A stretch of 64,000 nt of DNA from positions 121,972,501-122,036,500 of the forward strand of contig NC_060215.1 in the NCBI RefSeq assembly GCF_021130785.1, in the 5' to 3' direction. The first letter of the stretch is position 1. Each line of letters begins with the position of its first letter. Origin of the DNA: Homalodisca vitripennis. Its lineage: Eukaryota; Arthropoda; Insecta; Hemiptera; Cicadellidae. Made by a program: the position numbers and the translations under genes. The notes under the pieces are model-generated. The model worked only from the letters and a program-made list of their open reading frames with translations. It was not told where the DNA came from and searched no databases. Below, in pieces: positions 12,634-23,340 of the stretch.

Positions 12634-12634
<1 letters not shown>
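11551..12634. other. Unassigned spacer containing an exon-like block
   Basis: Mostly AT-rich to 12140, then GC-richer sequence to 12630. The exon-like minus-strand part is listed separately. A CACGTG and CTATAAAT pair at 12599-12625 could be a plus-strand promoter but has no visible gene. Confidence 0.4.
12180..12360 (-). other. Candidate exon with strong donor site
   Basis: On the minus strand a non-AT-rich block ends in GGTGCAAG/GTAACAGT (junction at 12180/12179), a good 5' splice site. A frame stays open through it with several Cys residues (GIFLHQQELHQCNVPW, then NQPNFICFEVSDNGRCK), but no family was recognised. It may equally be a noncoding 5' exon. Confidence 0.22.
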
Positions 12635-12727
<93 letters not shown>

Positions 12728-12732
12728 TGTGT
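12635..12732. repeat. (TG)n microsatellite, one interruption
   Basis: Long TG run broken by a GG at about 12666 and by one TC near the right end. It creates long spurious His-Thr and Cys-Val frames on both strands. Confidence 0.96.
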
Positions 12733-12879
12733 ACAAAGATAAGTGAAAATAGATTGCTTATAACTAAAATGGTATCGAACAACGGTGGACAAAGAGCAGT
12801 CTAAATAATATACAATTCTGGTTATTAGTAAAAAACTATATTAATGCGTAAATTTGATTAATTATTATAACTAAATATG

Positions 12880-13255
12880 AAAACCTAACACGTAAACTAG
12901 ATTCAATGTATGTTGCCATGCGTATTTTAGATAACGCCCTAGAGCTCGCCAATTCTGGCCATTCACGATATAAATTCAATTCAGTTTAATTCCAATTTTA
13001 GACAGCCGTATTTTTCTTTGATGGGCTAATATAGAACATTTGGCAACGTCATGGTAAATATTCTCATCCTCTTGCCGGTTACATAATGAACAGAGTTGGT
13101 TTCTATCAGCAATCCAAGGTTCATAGTTCAAATTAACGAACTCAGCACGAGCTTTAAAAATCCAGCACATTAAATTTGATTTAATGTTGGCACATACAAT
13201 AGACCTGGTCCCAAGCTCAAGGTCAAGTGACCCGTACAGTGGTGATAACGCGAGG
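12880..13255 (-). pseudogene. Family D LINE, C-terminal Cys-rich region
   Basis: The minus-strand frame encodes IKSNLMCWIFKARAEFVNLN followed by WIADRNQLCSLCNRQEDENI and YHDVAKC. The C-x2-C...H...C pattern is that of the zinc-binding C-terminus found after RT in several arthropod LINE clades. After a frame change near 12970, NGQNWRALGRYLKYAW continues the tail. This part is fused in frame to the minisatellite, giving an apparent 270-codon frame (12976-13788) that should not be taken for one real protein. Confidence 0.65.
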
Positions 13256-13263
13256 AGCGCGCT

Positions 13264-13785
13264 GCCTGCAAGCAGACCCGTCTGCTGTCCTCCCGTACCG
13301 CAGCCTGCAAGCAGACCCGTCTGCTGTCCTCCCGTACCGCAGCCTGCAAGCAGACCCGTCTGCTGTCCTCCCGTACCGCAGCCTGCTAGCAGACCCGCCT
13401 GCTGTCCTCCCGTACCGCAGCCTGCTAGCAGACCCGTCTGCTGTCCTCCCGTACCGCAGCCTGCTAGCAGACCCGTCTGCTGTCCTCCCGTACCGCAGCC
13501 TGCTAGCAGACCCGCCTGCTGTCCTCCCGTACCGCAGCCTGCTAGCAGACCCGTCTGCTGTCCTCCCGTACCGCAGCCTGCAAGCAGACCCGTCTGCTGT
13601 CCTCCCGTACCGCAGCCTGCAAGCAGACCCGTCTGCTGTCCTCCCGTACCGCAGCCTGCTAGCAGACCCGCCTGCTGTCCTCCCGTACCGCAGCCTGCTA
13701 GCAGACCCGCCTGCTGTCCTCCCGTACCGCAGGCTGCTAGTAGACCCGCCTGCTGTCCTCCCGCACCGCAGGCTGCTAGCAGACC
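13264..13785. repeat. 39-bp minisatellite, 13 units plus a partial
   Basis: The unit CAGCCTGC(A/T)AGCAGACCCG is followed by (T/C)CTGCTGTCCTCCCGTACCG. Unit length is 39 bp, a multiple of three without stops, so four frames across both strands stay open (plus: RPVCCPPVPQPAS; minus: GLLAGCGTGGQQT). Many units contain the near-perfect hairpin AGCAGAC-CC-GTCTGCT. Two variable positions define three unit types, and the last units at 13727-13785 diverge most. Confidence 0.97.
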
Positions 13786-13789
13786 CACT

Positions 13790-14300
13790 CACTATGCCAG
13801 TACAGATTATTTCAATAGTTTGCTGTGCTAAAATATAAGGTAACCTATGACGTGTAATTTCCAAAACCCTAATTAAGTAATTTGCTTGCACAGTCAGTGA
13901 ATACACATACAATTTTTCTAACCTCGTCCCTAAATAAAGAGCATAGTTTGGAGTGTTGTTAGTGAAAATAAATACACGTTTAATAAAATATCGTAAAATA
14001 CTTTAAACTTGGTCGGTCTCCCAGCACCCCAAAAATGATACCCATATCACATAATTGATTTCATTATTGACGAACAACATAAACATTTTGTGTTCAGTGG
14101 AACTTTTCCGGCATCAAGTAATTACTTTTCACGTGCTTTTTATAGCAAATTTTGCAAATTTAGCTTTCTCTGTTAAATGCTTGTCCTATGATAGTAATAC
14201 ACCTAAATACTTGTACTCATTTACTATTTCAATTTCTTTGCCCTTATAGAACCACATTTAATTTTTTTCTTACACCTTTCTTAAATTTTAACCATGATTT
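13790..14300 (-). pseudogene. Family D LINE, RT thumb region and connector
   Basis: Reading the minus strand from 14260 downward, degenerate frames give YKGKEIEIVNEYKYLGVLLS and DKHLTEKAKFAKFAIKS, the LINE RT thumb block. Next to the array, ANYLIRVLEITRHRLPYILA at 13795-13910 resembles the connector ahead of the zinc-binding end in the same elements. The intact order on both sides of the array shows that the array lies inside the element. Confidence 0.6.
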
Positions 14301-14679
14301 GCAAAGACGTTGGCGTACTTGCTACTAAAACTATGCCATCGGCATAAAGTAAAACTTTAATTCTGGTTCCTTCAAAATCAACCTCTTTCTACGACATCTG
14401 GGATATCATTTACATATAATGAGAAAAGTAATAGACTCAAAATGCACCTCTTTTTACACCTATTTACGTCTCAAAACACCTTGTCACTCAACCCTCAACC
14501 CACACTCTGCCCTTGTGTCATCGTATAATTATTTCAACGCCCTCAACGTAATGGAAGAAGCCTCCATAACTGACAACTTACAAAATAGCGCGTTTCTGCT
14601 GATTCTGTCGAAGGCAGCAGTGAAATATACAAAGAATGAATACATTTTTTATTTTGAGTTACCGAACGTAGCTAAATAA

Positions 14680-15100
14680 TATTCGATCAATTAAACAAAT
14701 TGCCGAGTTTAGCGTATCCCTTTCTGAACCCAGCTTCGCATTCTGTAAGAATGTGACAGTCGCTTTTCCACAAATTTAATCTGTTACAAAATAGATTTGA
14801 ATATAGTTTTGCAACGCAGTCAATAACGGGCAACGCCCTATAATTTTGGACACCGTTTAGGTCACCTTTCTTATGGATTGGAAAAATTATAGATTTCTTA
14901 AAGGAGGTTGGCACAGATCCTTCTGTGTAACTTTTATTATAAATACTTAAAAGCTTCAGCTTAAAGGAATCGGGAGAGAACTTAAAAAGTAGGGAATACC
15001 ATCATACCCATGTGCCTTATCTAATACATCGAATACAATATTTAATTCGTGCATGTCAAAGGTTTATTTTCCAAAAAGTCATCTTTTATTAAAGGTTGAG
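14680..15100 (-). pseudogene. Family D LINE, RT N-terminal blocks
   Basis: The minus strand gives HELNIVFDVLDKAHGYDGIP near 15000-15060, FKLKLLSIYNKSYTEG near 14935-14985, then SFKKSIIFPIHKKGDLNGVQ and NYRALPVIDCVAKL at 14820-14905, and ILTECEAGFRKGYAKL at 14700-14750. These match the fingers of LINE RTs (P.HKKGD...NYR.I......K, GFR.G). The Asp-containing motif A and the YADD box fall in the degraded stretch between 14300 and 14680 and were not seen. Confidence 0.8.
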
Positions 15101-15235
15101 CAAAGTAAATAGGAACTATATTCAGTGGTGTAGTCAATACAAGTTTAAAACCCATTCATTACTTGAAATATTTCCTATTATTTCTTTCCCTCCCGTTTTG
15201 AAACTGTTAATGAATAATATACTCGTACACTACCC

Positions 15236-15294
15236 GTTACCCGCGGCTTAGCCGTAGCCTTCTTTGTGATAGCATCTATCGTGTAATATAGTAC

Positions 15295-15345
<51 letters not shown>
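15236..15345 (+). repeat. Fragment of CCCGCGGCTT dispersed repeat running into (AT)n
   Basis: CCGTTACCCGCGGCTTAGCC leads after about 50 bp into an (AT)25 tract (15296-15345). The same CCCGCGGCTT start occurs in the longer copy at 19901. Such repeats are common in insect genomes. Confidence 0.6.
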
Positions 15346-15346
<1 letters not shown>

Positions 15347-16390
15347 GTAACTTTAATATATCAAATCCTGGACTCTGATATCCCCTTTACCTTAAATTGG
15401 ATTTGTATTGTCCAAATAAAGTGTATATACATGCGTAGGAATGAAAAGCTCTACCTCTTGTTCTTTAAACTGTAGTCTGGGGAAAATGGCTCGTTGAGAT
15501 TTGTTTCTGTCCCCCCCCCCGTTTTTCCTTAAAGCATAGTATAAATTTGATACATACTCTCAAGGGAACCAACCGGTTTTGGGTAACTCGTGTGCAAATA
15601 GCCACAGCTGTGTTCATTAAGGTGGGTTGTATAACTGAGTTGTAAAATGAGTTAAATGGTTTAAACTCGTCATTTGTACTATCTGTAGTAAACATTAGAC
15701 AGTAATTTCGTCTTTGTAACCTGCATTACACAACCGATCACAGACAAAATATTTTATGAATTTTAAGTACTATCAAATGTTTCTGCTTCTTTGGCGTACA
15801 TCTACTGCAGAAAGTTTCGATAGCTGTTTGCTGTCACTTACTTTGGTTCATGCTTCCTTAATTATTATGATTTAACGATGATATCATCATTAAATAATAA
15901 TATTTTAATCTAGGTATGTTTCATAATTATTATTTACTTCATAATTGGTCTGATATATTTGAAAATAGATTAAACGTAACCAAAAGATATAACTGTGAGA
16001 CTGATACCCAGTACAATAGAATTATAACTTACGATAATAAGAATTTCATGTTCCAGTGACTAAAATTTCACAATATTTTACGGGAGAGATAAAATCTCTT
16101 TTGGGGAAATGAATAATGCGTGGGGATTCCATCACCCATAATATCATCAAGTGCAGTGACAAAGGGTAATATTTTGTTTTGTTTTCTACGTTACTACACA
16201 CTTTATTACAGCTATAGACACGTAGGCATGTTAATTTTACCAATTTAAAGTAATAACATACACAATTCTTATATAACAAATTTTAATCCCCGAATATTTA
16301 TAATTTAAAGCTAACATTACAAGGTGGTGCATCACAAACTTAGTATTTAACTTTAAGTCAATTCACACCACAATGTTATAAACTATAATT

Positions 16391-16395
<5 letters not shown>
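15346..16395. other. Unassigned AT-rich stretch
   Basis: No coding domain recognised. A C-homopolymer lies near 15511-15520. Confidence 0.5.

Positions 16396-16455
<60 letters not shown>
16396..16455. repeat. (AT)n microsatellite
   Basis: About 30 AT units without interruption. Confidence 0.96.
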
Positions 16456-16456
<1 letters not shown>

Positions 16457-16679
16457 TTTTTGAGTACACTGTACAGATTGTTGATAAGAACAGGTAGAAT
16501 AGAATATATAAGAATTCTTGTATTATTGATAAATTGTAGTGTCAATAAAGTTATTTGCTGAATGTACTTCTTTGGTTGAATGTATGTGTACTTGGTTCCT
16601 ACACATAAACAAAACTGCACTCAAAGTTTACGTAAACAACTGGTGTTTTGAAATATTGAGTGACAAAATACTACTCGTA

Positions 16680-17570
16680 TAATATGTCAAAAACATCAAT
16701 CAACCGAGAGTCATGCAGAGAATCCTTCAGACAGCTCGAATTACTGACACTACCTGGCCTGTACGTGCTTCAGACAACCATGTTCTGTCGTTTCAAGTGC
16801 CAACTGTTGCAGGGCAGGGATGTTCATGGGTGTGATACAAGAACTAAACAAAACTATAGAGATGGTCAGCATAGACTGCAAGTCCATGAACGTCTCCCGC
16901 CTCTGATGGGTATCAGGTTTATGCCGTTTCAAGTGCCAACTGTTGCAGGGCAGGGATGTTCATGGGTGTGATACAAGAACTAAACAAAACTATAGAGATG
17001 GTCAGCATAGACTGCAACTCCATGAACGTCTCCCACCTCAGATGGGTATCAGGTTTATGCCGTTTCAAGTGCCAACTGTTGCAGGGCAGGGATGTTCATG
17101 GGTGTGATACAAGAACTAAACAAAACTATAGATATATAGAGATGGTCAGCATAGACTGCAACTACATGAACGTCTCCCACCTCAGATGGGTATCAGGTTT
17201 ATAATTGCTTACCGGAACATATAAAATCCCTTAATATAATTCAAAGCAATCTAAGTCCACATTGAAAAATCATTTAATTAAAACTGCATACTACTCCTTG
17301 GATGAACTCTTAAAATGTCACTGAATATTATGAATTCACAAAATAAATCCTAAAGAAGCTACAGGGAGTCCTCATGTAATAATTTTAGTTACTAATAATG
17401 ATATAGGCAGTTTTATTTTTATTGGCAATTAGCGTAAACGTACTAAAATAATAATTAGAAAAATATATCATTTATACGTTTGAAAAATATGTAACAGTTA
17501 TTAGTTTTAGTAACGCGTGTCATATAATTTTTAATTGTTAGCGGCAATAAATATTATTTGATTGATTGAT
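16680..17570 (+). mobile_element. LINE 3' end fragment with internal triplication
   Basis: The frame from 16660 encodes NRESCRESFRQLELLTLPGL and LYVLQTTMFCRFKCQLLQGR, the C-terminal block that family A also has (RESYKLAFGELGLLTLPSLY), so this is the 3' end of a related LINE. After the triplicated segment (16785-17195) the coding end resumes with a degenerate ...KTAYYSLDE.LKCH-type stretch near 17278-17320. A GATT-repeat tail (TTGATTGATTGATAG, 17557-17571) preceded by AATAAATATT marks the 3' end. The copy is 5'-truncated near 16680. Confidence 0.72.
16785..17195 (+). repeat. 136-bp tandem triplication within the LINE fragment
   Basis: The segment beginning TTTCAAGTGCCAACTGTTGC occurs at 16791, 16927 and 17063, exactly 136 bp apart. 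The third copy carries an 8-bp insertion (ATATATAG-like) near 17133. Because 136 is not a multiple of three, the triplication breaks the coding frame. Copies are nearly identical, suggesting a recent event. Confidence 0.95.
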
Positions 17571-18570
17571 AGAAATACTGTCGTATTTATACCAAATTAC
17601 AAAAAAATGCCTATCAAATAATCGGCGAACGGAATGGAATCGTATCCACGTATGTTGTTATGAAGTTTTATGTCTTGAACCGGTCCAACTCCGGTAAAGA
17701 CAATAGCAAACATTGCAATACAGTTTCCTGTGCTCCTGATACTCCGGTCTGGTGTACAAACGTGAAGCTGAGGTGGCAGAGAGAGAGATGGACATGGTTT
17801 TCGACCATGAGATCGCCATCGATGTATAGTCTCTGTTATACCAATGACAGGGTATGTAGTCATTGTTTATACTTGGCCAGGCTTTGCATTTAGATGTTGT
17901 TTACTGATTAATGTTAGGAAATAATGTTAACTTTTGTACGAATAATCCAGAAATCTATAGATGTATTTCCTGTTTTCAATCAAATCAAGACAAAAACAAA
18001 ACATATGTGCTATAAATTCACAAAATATGATAGTTTCCACCAAATCACAATCCTTATGAAACGTTTTGTAAAACGTTACTGCAACAAACATTTTAGCACT
18101 TTTGATATACGCTCATTTAAATCGTCTTTATTAGTCGCCAATAAACAAATGCCATTGCAGTAGTTTGTAAATTGTATAAAAATAAAAAAAAATATTATAA
18201 AAATTATAATTATGAGTTATTTATTAATGTAATATAAATCCTCTTCACTTTAATGCTTCGGCGAAGTCTGACAGATACAAGATTTTCTTTGATCTCAATA
18301 ATTGTGGAATTTAGAGAGAAATAATTAAAAATTACTTTATTATTAGAGTGAGGTTATGGTATTTTCAAACATTTTCCCAAATTACTGGAGATTTCTGTGA
18401 GATCTTGTTCTTATTGAACTGTTGAATAATAGTCTTTCAATAAAAGTTGTTAAAATGTGAATGGTGGTGAAACTGATAAAATAATGTGTCTATTGCAATT
18501 TAACAATCAATGCCAAATTGTATGTGCTAATTATCAGAACGCCACTCTTTTCCAAAAAACATAGTATAGG
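17571..18570. other. Unassigned stretch
   Basis: A GC-richer patch at 17640-17890 has open frames on both strands without recognised motifs. The rest is AT-rich. Confidence 0.4.
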
Positions 18571-18578
18571 TCACTTAC

Positions 18579-18699
18579 ATGTGCAGTGTAAGGAAGCGTC
18601 TGGAAGCCGCCTTTGAAAGAACTTGCCTTGCTCCTTGTTGCACTCCCTTCCATCATACGGTAGGTAGCGATACCCTCGGCTATTTGGCAAACGGAAGGG
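18579..18699 (-). other. Candidate 121-bp host exon
   Basis: On the minus strand a pyrimidine-containing acceptor (CTAATTTTATTGGTTTATAG) is followed by 121 bp of non-AT-rich sequence and a consensus donor (CAT/GTAAGTGA). Two frames are open through it. One gives SRGYRYLPYDGRECNKEQGK, the other EGIATYRMMEGSATRSKASS. Neither was assigned to a family. The acceptor-exon-donor arrangement is better than chance would usually give, but transcript data would be needed to confirm it. Confidence 0.33.
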
Positions 18700-18719
18700 C
18701 TATAAACCAATAAAATTAG

Positions 18720-18974
18720 GAATTCTATTCAAAGTTAAAAGCGGCAACAGAGGTGGCTCCCTTTGATCCTTGGAGAAGGTCCTTGGAGACCTCACACCTT
18801 GAATTTGGCTTGCTGAAAACCCTGCAGTAGTCTAGGACCATCTCCCTTCTCTACCCTATTGTAAATCTCTAATACGTCAAAGAAATCAGAGGATGTCCTG
18901 ACACCATTCTTGGATTGGCTGTGATCTGTGAACGTTGTTCTGTTCATCACTGCAAAATTCAAGGCACGAGAGTG
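18720..18974 (-). other. Coding-like minus-strand segment, unrecognised
   Basis: A 60-codon open stretch (18795-18974) reads SKNGVRTSSDFFDVLEIYNR and then PRLLQGFQQAKFKV before a TGA. If that TGA replaces a Trp codon, the frame continues with GLQGPSPRIKGSHLCC. Codon composition is unlike the AT-rich surroundings. It could be a decayed transposon ORF or another exon of the candidate gene whose exon lies at 18579-18699. Confidence 0.3.
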
Positions 18975-19039
18975 CTACTGCATCTGAAGAAATTAATTTA
19001 AACAATTTTAAATGTGTTATAAAGTAATTAACACATCGG

Positions 19040-19281
19040 GAGTGCCGATGGCCGAGCGGCCTAAGTCGTTGGACTTTGGGTCTGAGTTAGAGATAACGCA
19101 GGTTCAAATCCTGTCTGTGACCATTGCACTTTTTATCAGTACCATTGACCTTGTACTGTATCGACTCTCCCCCTTATTTTGTTTGATAAGATCCTCGCAC
19201 AGGCCAATAGCCCATGAGGGCGGACAGAATAAGGCTTACAAGGAGATCGGCCTCTCCTTAAAAAAAAAAAAAATAAAAAAT
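19040..19281 (+). mobile_element. tRNA-Leu-derived SINE
   Basis: The head has a perfect A box (TGGCCGAGCGG, 19049-19059) and B box (GGTTCAAATCC, 19101-19111), the internal RNA polymerase III promoter. The head TGGCCGAGCGGCCTAAG is tRNA-Leu-like, but the acceptor arms do not pair, so it is not a functional tRNA gene. A body of about 130 bp and an A-rich tail (19261-19280) complete a SINE. SINEs are copied by LINE machinery. No target duplication could be confirmed. Confidence 0.87.
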
Positions 19282-19831
19282 ACGTCCAGTGCATTTTAGT
19301 CATTTTAAACTTTGTAGCGATTCCAGCCAATATTAGAATGAGTTGTCCACTCATATAAACCTTTTTAAGAATTCTACCACTATCGCTGCGGGCTTCCTCA
19401 CATAATAACGTATTATAATTTTCATAGATAAGTACTAGAATTAAAATTAGGTTTCAATAGATCATAACTATAAAATATATCCACTACAGCAGTATAACTC
19501 CACTATTCGCTACTGAAAATTTTAATTTCTACATGTTTATGCAATCATTAATTTTGACAACTTGTTTTCTACAATCACAGAAACGGCTTAACAACTATAT
19601 CCCATTACCTGCTATACCATAATGGTTTAATTTTTTATCAGTATGTCCTGCTCAACAATGCCATGTGTTTTTAAAGTACAGTTTTGAACACAAATCAATT
19701 TAATATTATTTTTAACAATTGAATACACCATTATTTTAACACATATAACAGTTAGATACTCTAATAACTGATCATTAATATACTTTTAAAAATGTCATCT
19801 AGTATATGTTCGTGTGGTGATTACATATTTA

Positions 19832-19833
<2 letters not shown>

Positions 19834-19901
<68 letters not shown>

Positions 19902-20397
19902 TAGCTGTTTCCCGCGGCTTCGCACGCTTTTCGTAAGTTTTGCCCGCGTATGAGCATTTCTGGTTGAAGTAAATTATATTTCCAACCCCGATGTAGATTT
20001 TACCTTGATGTCACGATCAAGAAAATATGTCAAAAATGTATTGTACATGCATAATGTATTTTATTACAAAGTGGTCTACCACTCAACCTTTAAGTTCAAC
20101 CAAAAATTTAGTTTAGACAATTATACATCATAACTTAGCGCCTTCAAATAGTGTTTCACTGTTTAATATACGTATCTATCTCGTAATTGCAGGTTATAAT
20201 GTGCAGGCGCTTTGAAAACTTTTCTTCATTTTATTCGTTTATATTCACGACATAAGCGAATAATTCAGATAATAACTATCCTATCTTCTAAGTTAGACTA
20301 AATTACGGATACATGTGAAATTTGATTGAAATTGGTTCAGTCGTTTTGGAGTTTATTGGCAACATACATCGTGACTCAAGATTTTTATATATATATA

Positions 20398-20449
<52 letters not shown>
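19834..20449 (+). repeat. Dispersed repeat between two (AT)n arrays
   Basis: An (AT)33 tract (19834-19900) is followed by CTAGCTGTTTCCCGCGGCTT (19901) and about 480 bp of moderately AT-rich sequence. This ends in TTGGTTCAGTCGTTTTGGAG (20331-20350) and ATTTTTATATATATATAAG, then a second (AT)n tract to 20449. This start and end pattern is widespread in insect repeats that sit in TA-rich targets. No coding capacity was found, and the autonomous partner is unknown from this window. Confidence 0.65.
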
Positions 20450-20454
<5 letters not shown>

Positions 20455-21779
20455 GTCAATATATATTTTGTTTTTACAAGGCACAATATCACAAAATTTA
20501 TCTTTAGAAACAGACTTATTCTTATAATGAGGCGTAACAACATATTACCAGCAAAACTAGCATCACAGGGTTTTAGCATCATAATTTAATTACTTTTTTA
20601 CTTGTGAAAAATATGTTTTAAAAAACCATAAACTAACTAGGGATATGCCTTAATAAAATCATTGATAAAAAATAAAATCACATGTTAGTAAAGTCGTAAA
20701 TTTTACCAAAATGCAGTTAACAATGGGCATATGATTTTAAAATCATCACTAGGCTCAATGATTACATATACTATGTAATCATTGACTAGGCTACAGTTAT
20801 ATCCATTTTGAAGGAGAGAAGTCATATTTTTTCCATAAAATGTATATATTATTATAGTTTAAAAAATAAAGCTCATGCTTTCTATAATATTTTTCATTGC
20901 TGTGTTATAAAGAAATACATTTTTGAATGTGAAATGTCTAATTGCTTCAGTATTGCTCTCTACATAGCTTAACCACAACTGAGAAAGTATTTACAGATAT
21001 ATCTTCCGAGAGAGAATATTGAGCTTAATTAATTCTTACCATGACATTTTCTATGTTTCTTTGCCAGTGTGTATGTTTCCTGTGATTTGTGTTCATATAT
21101 TATGTAGATATTTTATATTTTTCGTTCAACTTCATGATTAACAACACAAAAATCATATTCGAAGCGTCACATTTCCCTGCCAACCGCAGGCTTACTTTAA
21201 AACCCATGTGGACACAAAGTGAATTTACGATATTCTTAGCATGACATGTTATAGGTAAAATTAGGCAACACTAATTTCCAATTGTATTGTAAGGGTCAAT
21301 CAAAACGTAAAGGTATACATTTAAAAGTTAGAAAAATGCTGTCTTAAAGCAGAATATTATATCTAGTTACAATGCTAATGTAATAAACCTAGCGAACCTG
21401 TTTGAAAATAATTGGAAAAATATAAAGAAATCACTGCAAAGCAAGTTTTAAACAGATTTCAAAGTTAAATATTTTTGCACCAATTTTACTTTAAATGCTG
21501 TTTACAGTCGCCTACATATGGTATTATCGAATTTACTTGTTTTGCTTTTAAAATAGATTTATTCTTGACAGGTAAAATATTTAACTGTTTAAATCTAAAT
21601 GTATTGTAAAACTGAAACTACGGCTAGGCGATGAAAGATATACAGTTTTCATAGACTTTGCGCATTACTTATACATTCATTACATAATTTGAGGTGTAAT
21701 ATCCTAATTTTCATTGCATTATAGTTATTGTTGCAAGGCATTTAATCAGACCACAAATAAATGTTAATTTTCTTTCTTT
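20450..21779. other. Unassigned AT-rich stretch
   Basis: No domain, RNA gene or clear repeat seen. Confidence 0.5.
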
Positions 21780-22900
21780 TCAGGTCCAAATATACAATAC
21801 GTAATATTGCTCACATTCACCGTCCAACCCTTCATTCTCTTGGACCACTTTCATGTACATTATACAATTTATTGTAAACTGAATTTACAAAGTGGTAGAA
21901 TTTTATAAGGATACCGGTAACACTGTTGACTTCACAATATATAATAGTGCGAACATTTACAGCTATTTTCATCTTTTTGGACACTTCTATGCATATTATA
22001 CAATTTTACACTGAATGAATTACTTAATACACAGTATTATTTTTATCTTGTACACTTTTTCTATATACTAAAATTATTTGTCCACGCTAAAGCTTTAATA
22101 AATGATAATGTACGCTTCAGCATTTCATTTATGTCACTGGCCAGATTTAGATACTATTTAAAAATATATACTTTGAAGTTCAAGTGTAAAAGCATTATAG
22201 ATCTGGTTTATAGTCTGGACCAATACAATATGGGATGTTGCTCGCATTTACAGTACTATTCGTGGTCTCTTTGTCTATCTCCTTGTACATTATACAGTTG
22301 TAAACTAAATATACAACATTCATAGCATCTTTAAGGTAAACCCTTTTAGACTCCTAACTTTTATAAACTAAATATATGCCATGAAATAATACTGCTGACA
22401 TCAGCATTTCATTTTGTCACTCGAAAGTTTCAGATATTGTTTACAAATAAATATTAAATGCACTTAAAACATCGAAATATTCTACAGTGTTATTTTTCTT
22501 CCTTGCCTGGACCAAAGAAACAATGTATGATATTACTCACATTTACAGCTTTATTCATCTCTTTAGCCAATCGTATGTACATTATATACCTACTTGTACA
22601 ATGAATTCACAACATTCATTGAATATTTAAGGTAAAAATTGTCAGACTTCTTAGTTTTAGAAACTGATTTTATAAAAAATAATCCTGTTAATTTCAGGAT
22701 TTAATTTTGTCACCGGCCAGTTTCAGGTAATGTTTACAAATAAAAATTGAATGCACAACGTATATTGAAGCATTTATTAATGATAGTTTTCATACTGGTA
22801 TAAACTAAAGATACAATATATGTAATCGCCCACATTTACAATACAATTCCTCGCTTGGGCCATTTTCATGTAAATAACGCAATTATACACAATGAATGAA
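21780..22900 (+). repeat. Diverged tandem array, period about 290 bp
   Basis: The motif ATGTACATTATAC recurs near 21853, 22284 and 22574, with variants at 21989 and 22868, giving spacings of 295, 290 and 294 bp apart from one short unit. Each unit contains in order AATATTGCTCACATTTACAG, a TTTGTCAC-GGCCAG-TTCAG block and a GTTTACAAATAAA block. Identity between units is low, so this is an old satellite, much more decayed than the 146-bp array. Confidence 0.78.
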
Positions 22901-23340
22901 TGAATGAATTAGTTTACTAATTAGGAATAAATTAGGAAATAAACTAATTCCATCAGATTTGCAATATATGCAAGAACAGAAAAGATACACGTAATAATTA
23001 TTATTAACCAAAAGGAACAAATAACATTAACTAAACAGGTTTCTTATAATAAATTGTTATCTTATCTACCTGAGGAAAGGTTGCTCTAAGGAAATAGGTC
23101 TACATAGGCAATGTGGCCTGTGTGTAGACCAGAGTTGCTAAAATAAAAACAATGATTGCAACAATGAGTTTGAATTATTGTTGGGTTTAATTGATGAACC
23201 CCAACTATATGTAGCCAAAGTTAATGTATTTCTTAAGTCAATGTGACGAAGTGTGTCCGGAGAGGTAGCGGTCAAAACTGTTCTTAGTTGGTCGCTATCA
23301 GTGATTCGGCGTCCGATACAGTTAAATTAAAAAATATGTT
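22901..23340. other. Unassigned spacer
   Basis: Contains a short (GAAT)n run near 22893-22910. Nothing else recognised. Confidence 0.45.

Larger units (their letters stand above)
12880..15110 (-). mobile_element. Non-LTR retrotransposon, family D, decayed, split by a minisatellite
   Basis: Read on the minus strand from 15110 down, the element shows RT N-terminal blocks, RT palm/thumb remnants, and a C-terminal Cys-rich region, in the correct order. A 39-bp tandem array (13264-13785) is expanded between two C-terminal segments. The RT lineage differs from family A (KGEEIEIV..YKYLG-type thumb block, C-terminal CSLC...H....C zinc-knuckle-like end). Stops and frameshifts are frequent. No 5' endonuclease was identified to the right of 15110. 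Confidence 0.75.

Noticed and set aside
13184..13912. Cys-rich and Gly-rich repeat proteins of 200-270 codons in four frames
   Set aside because: All arise from one 39-bp minisatellite whose unit happens to lack stops in several frames. No start context, splice sites or homologue supports a protein.
19042..19124. Functional tRNA-Leu gene
   Set aside because: A and B boxes are good, but the acceptor stem does not pair and a 130-bp body with an A tail follows. It is a SINE head.
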